DNA of 64,000 bases from Schlesneria paludicola DSM 18645 (lineage in GTDB: Bacteria; Planctomycetota; Planctomycetia; Planctomycetales; Planctomycetaceae): the NCBI GenBank assembly GCA_945862235.1, contig CAMAYU010000001.1, forward strand, positions 1-64,000, read 5' to 3'. Made by a program: the position numbers and the translations under genes. Of the stretch, positions 62,114 to 64,000 are shown piece after piece (the first letter of the stretch is position 1; each line of letters begins with the position of its first letter). The notes under the pieces were generated by a model. It did not search any database. It saw nothing but the letters and a program-made list of their open reading frames with translations, and was not told where the DNA came from.

Positions 62114-64000
62114 ATGACCTCTTCTCTCGACTCGCTCCTCGATTCTTCCGACTCCACGTTGTGGGAGGTCATCTCCAAAGGGGACGGGCCGCCGGGGGAG
62201 TTGCCTTTGACGGAGGAGATGTTGCTCAACGCTCCTTCTGGCGATTTGTTTGGACTGACGCAGAATGCCGGGATGGGGTGGAAGCCTTCGCAACTGCTGC
62301 GAAAACAGTTTTTGATTCTCAGCACGCAGGGAGGGATTCGGGGCGAGGACGGTAAGCCGATTGCGCTGGGATATCACACCGGGCATTACGAGGTCGGGCT
62401 GCTGATGCGGGCGGCGGCCGAGGAGTTGGATCGGCTGGAGACGTTGCCGTTTGCCGGGTACGTCAGCGATCCGTGCGATGGGAGGACACAGGGGACGGTC
62501 GGGATGATGGACAGTCTGGCCTTTCGCAACGATGCGGCGGTCGTGCTGAAGCGGCTGATCCGGTCGTTGCCGACTCGGCGCGGAGTGATCGGTGTGGCGA
62601 CGTGCGACAAGGGGCTGCCCGCGATGATGATGGCCCTCGCCGCGCAGCATGACTTGCCGTGCGTGATCGTGCCGGGTGGAGTCACGCTGCCGCCCGCGAC
62701 GGGTGAGGATGCGGGGAAGGTGCAGACGATCGGTGCCCGCTTTGCGCACGGAGAGATCACGCTGGAAGAGGCCGCCGAGGCGGGCTGCCGCGCGTGTGGC
62801 TCGCCGGGTGGAGGTTGTCAGTTCCTCGGGACGGCCGCGACATCACAGGTTGTGGCCGAAGCGTTGGGGATGGCGTTGCCGCACTCGGCCCTCGCGCCGT
62901 CGGGCCAGCCGATCTGGCTCGACGCCGCGCGCCGCTCCGCGCGAGCGGTGGTCGAGATGGAACGACTCGGCAAGTCGATGCGTGACGTGTTGAATGCCGA
63001 CGCGATCCACAACGCGATGGTCGTCTTCGCGGCCTGCGGAGGCTCGACGAATCTGCTGCTGCACATTCCGGCCATCGCGTTCGAAGCGAAGCTGACTCGT
63101 CCCACGGTCGAAGACTGGAGCCGTATCAACCGGCAGGTGCCGAGGCTCGTCGATTGCCTGCCCAACGGCCCGGTCGGACATCCGACGGTGAGGTTCTTCC
63201 TTGCGGGAGGCGTTCCCGAACTGATGCTCCATCTGCGGACGCTCGGTCTGCTGAAGCTGGACGCCTTCACGGTCGCGGGCCGGCGACTTGGGGATGTCCT
63301 CGAATGGTGGGAGCGGTCGGAACGGCGAACACGTCTGCGCGAGTTGCTCGTGGAACGCGATGGCGTGGACCCCGACACCGTCGTCATGTCGCCCGCCGCC
63401 GCGCGAGAGAGGGGTCTCACGAGCACCGTCACGTTCCCGCTCGGCAACATCGCGCCGGAAGGCTCGGTCATCAAGAGCACGGCGATCGACAAGAGCGTGA
63501 TCGACGCGGATGGTGTCTACCGCAAGACGGGACCGGCGCGTGTGTTCACTTCGGAGCGTGATGCCATCGCGGCGGTGAAGGGAAAGGGAAAACCAGTAGA
63601 GAAGACGAAAGGCAAAGAGCCCCTCACCCTCGCCCTCTCCCCGCAAGGCCGGGGCGAGGGGACAAAGCAAAACCCGCAATCCGCCAATACTGACCCTCCA
63701 TCCTCTGGCTCTCACCCTTCAGCCTTCGATCATCAACCCAACTTCACACCGATCAAGGAAGGGGACATCATCGTTCTGATGTGTCGCGGTCCGCTTGGCT
63801 GCGGGATGGAAGAGACGTATCAGATCACGTCGGCGTTGCGCTACTTGCCGTTTGGAAAGCATGTGGCGCTGATCACGGATGCGCGGTTCTCGGGAGTCTC
63901 GACCGGCGCGTGCATCGGCCACGTTGGCCCCGAGGCTCTCGACGGCGGGCCGATCGGGAAACTACGAGATGGCGATTTCATCCGGATCGAAATCGACACC
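62114..64000 (+). CDS. D-xylonate dehydratase family protein (YjhG/YagF), 3' end cut by the window
   Basis: 629 codons visible; absent from the track because it has no stop in the window. IlvD/Edd superfamily, YjhG/YagF type: [60 protein letters not shown]. Fe-S ligand cysteines are in [20 protein letters not shown] and [20 protein letters not shown]. Expected reaction: sugar acid (D-xylonate or similar) to 2-keto-3-deoxy acid. About residues 490-545 hold a foreign stretch ([20 protein letters not shown]...) before the normal [20 protein letters not shown]. Confidence 0.93.
   Translation, partial: MTSSLDSLLDSSDSTLWEVISKGDGPPGELPLTEEMLLNAPSGDLFGLTQNAGMGWKPSQLLRKQFLILSTQGGIRGEDGKPIALGYHTGHYEVGLLMRAAAEELDRLETLPFAGYVSDPCDGRTQGTVGMMDSLAFRNDAAVVLKRLIRSLPTRRGVIGVATCDKGLPAMMMALAAQHDLPCVIVPGGVTLPPATGEDAGKVQTIGARFAHGEITLEEAAEAGCRACGSPGGGCQFLGTAATSQVVAEALGMALPHSALAPSGQPIWLDAARRSARAVVEMERLGKSMRDVLNADAIHNAMVVFAACGGSTNLLLHIPAIAFEAKLTRPTVEDWSRINRQVPRLVDCLPNGPVGHPTVRFFLAGGVPELMLHLRTLGLLKLDAFTVAGRRLGDVLEWWERSERRTRLRELLVERDGVDPDTVVMSPAAARERGLTSTVTFPLGNIAPEGSVIKSTAIDKSVIDADGVYRKTGPARVFTSERDAIAAVKGKGKPVEKTKGKEPLTLALSPQGRGEGTKQNPQSANTDPPSSGSHPSAFDHQPNFTPIKEGDIIVLMCRGPLGCGMEETYQITSALRYLPFGKHVALITDARFSGVSTGACIGHVGPEALDGGPIGKLRDGDFIRIEIDT
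63622..63666. repeat. Short palindrome (CTCACCCTCGCCCTCTCCCC) inside the dehydratase gene
   Basis: CCCTCGCCCTCTCCCCG and CGGGGCGAGGG. It differs at only a few positions from the copy at 29963. In frame, encoding [13 protein letters not shown]. Confidence 0.85.

Overview
The window looks like chromosomal DNA of a member of Planctomycetota (probably order Planctomycetales). It is GC-rich and has several lineage-typical families: two formylglycine-type sulfatases, two Gfo/Idh/MocA oxidoreductases, a DUF1080 protein, a DUF4159 protein, PPC-domain and HEAT-repeat secreted proteins, a formaldehyde-activating-enzyme homologue, and the start of a GDSL/PVC-type secreted protein. Short palindromic repeats occur in most intergenic gaps. 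No rRNA operon or CRISPR array was seen. The taxonomic call rests on recalled family distributions, not on a search.

Layout. 1-14.8 kb: secreted-protein start, Gfo/Idh/MocA, metG, mdh, bioA, PPC protein, esterase, Fae-like protein, DUF1080, PaaK-like adenylating enzyme, Tat-exported oxidoreductase. 15.2-24.6 kb (+): conserved hypothetical, sugar epimerase-like TIM barrel, then a three-gene block (exported membrane protein, ABC ATPase, duplicated ABC-2 permease) followed by a HEAT protein. 24.6-34 kb: murD, HAD phosphatase, histidine phosphatase, apgM, class V aminotransferase, PA0069-type radical SAM, rpoN. 33.8-37.1 kb (-): the classic SRP RNA-dnaX-ybaB-recR cluster. dnaX carries an A10 run at codons 431-434 where a -1 slip gives an immediate stop, as expected for gamma/tau production.

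37.9-45.1 kb: an integrated element in the 3' end of tRNA-Arg(CCU), bounded by identical 21-bp repeats exactly 7,200 bp apart. It carries a lipoprotein, an HTH protein, a hypothetical protein, two excisionase-like proteins, a DnaB-N/RepA-like ATPase and a tyrosine integrase. The integrase ORF runs through the att site into the tRNA. The same frame past the other att copy is a 62-codon coding-like tail with no gene of its own, so excision should give the integrase a different C-terminus. This is the most unusual signal here.

45.4-64 kb: FmdB-like protein; a tightly overlapped operon (disordered charged protein, mtaB, STAS, ATP-grasp); thioredoxin-like protein; pgm; a cyclase-like/DUF4159 protein; a barnase-like RNase with a barstar; two sulfatases; and a D-xylonate-dehydratase-type gene cut by the window end.

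A second theme is palindromic repeats inserted in frame inside conserved enzymes: bioA (two copies), the class V aminotransferase and the dehydratase. Related copies lie between genes, and one provides the likely ribosome-binding site of the 17.3-kb gene.
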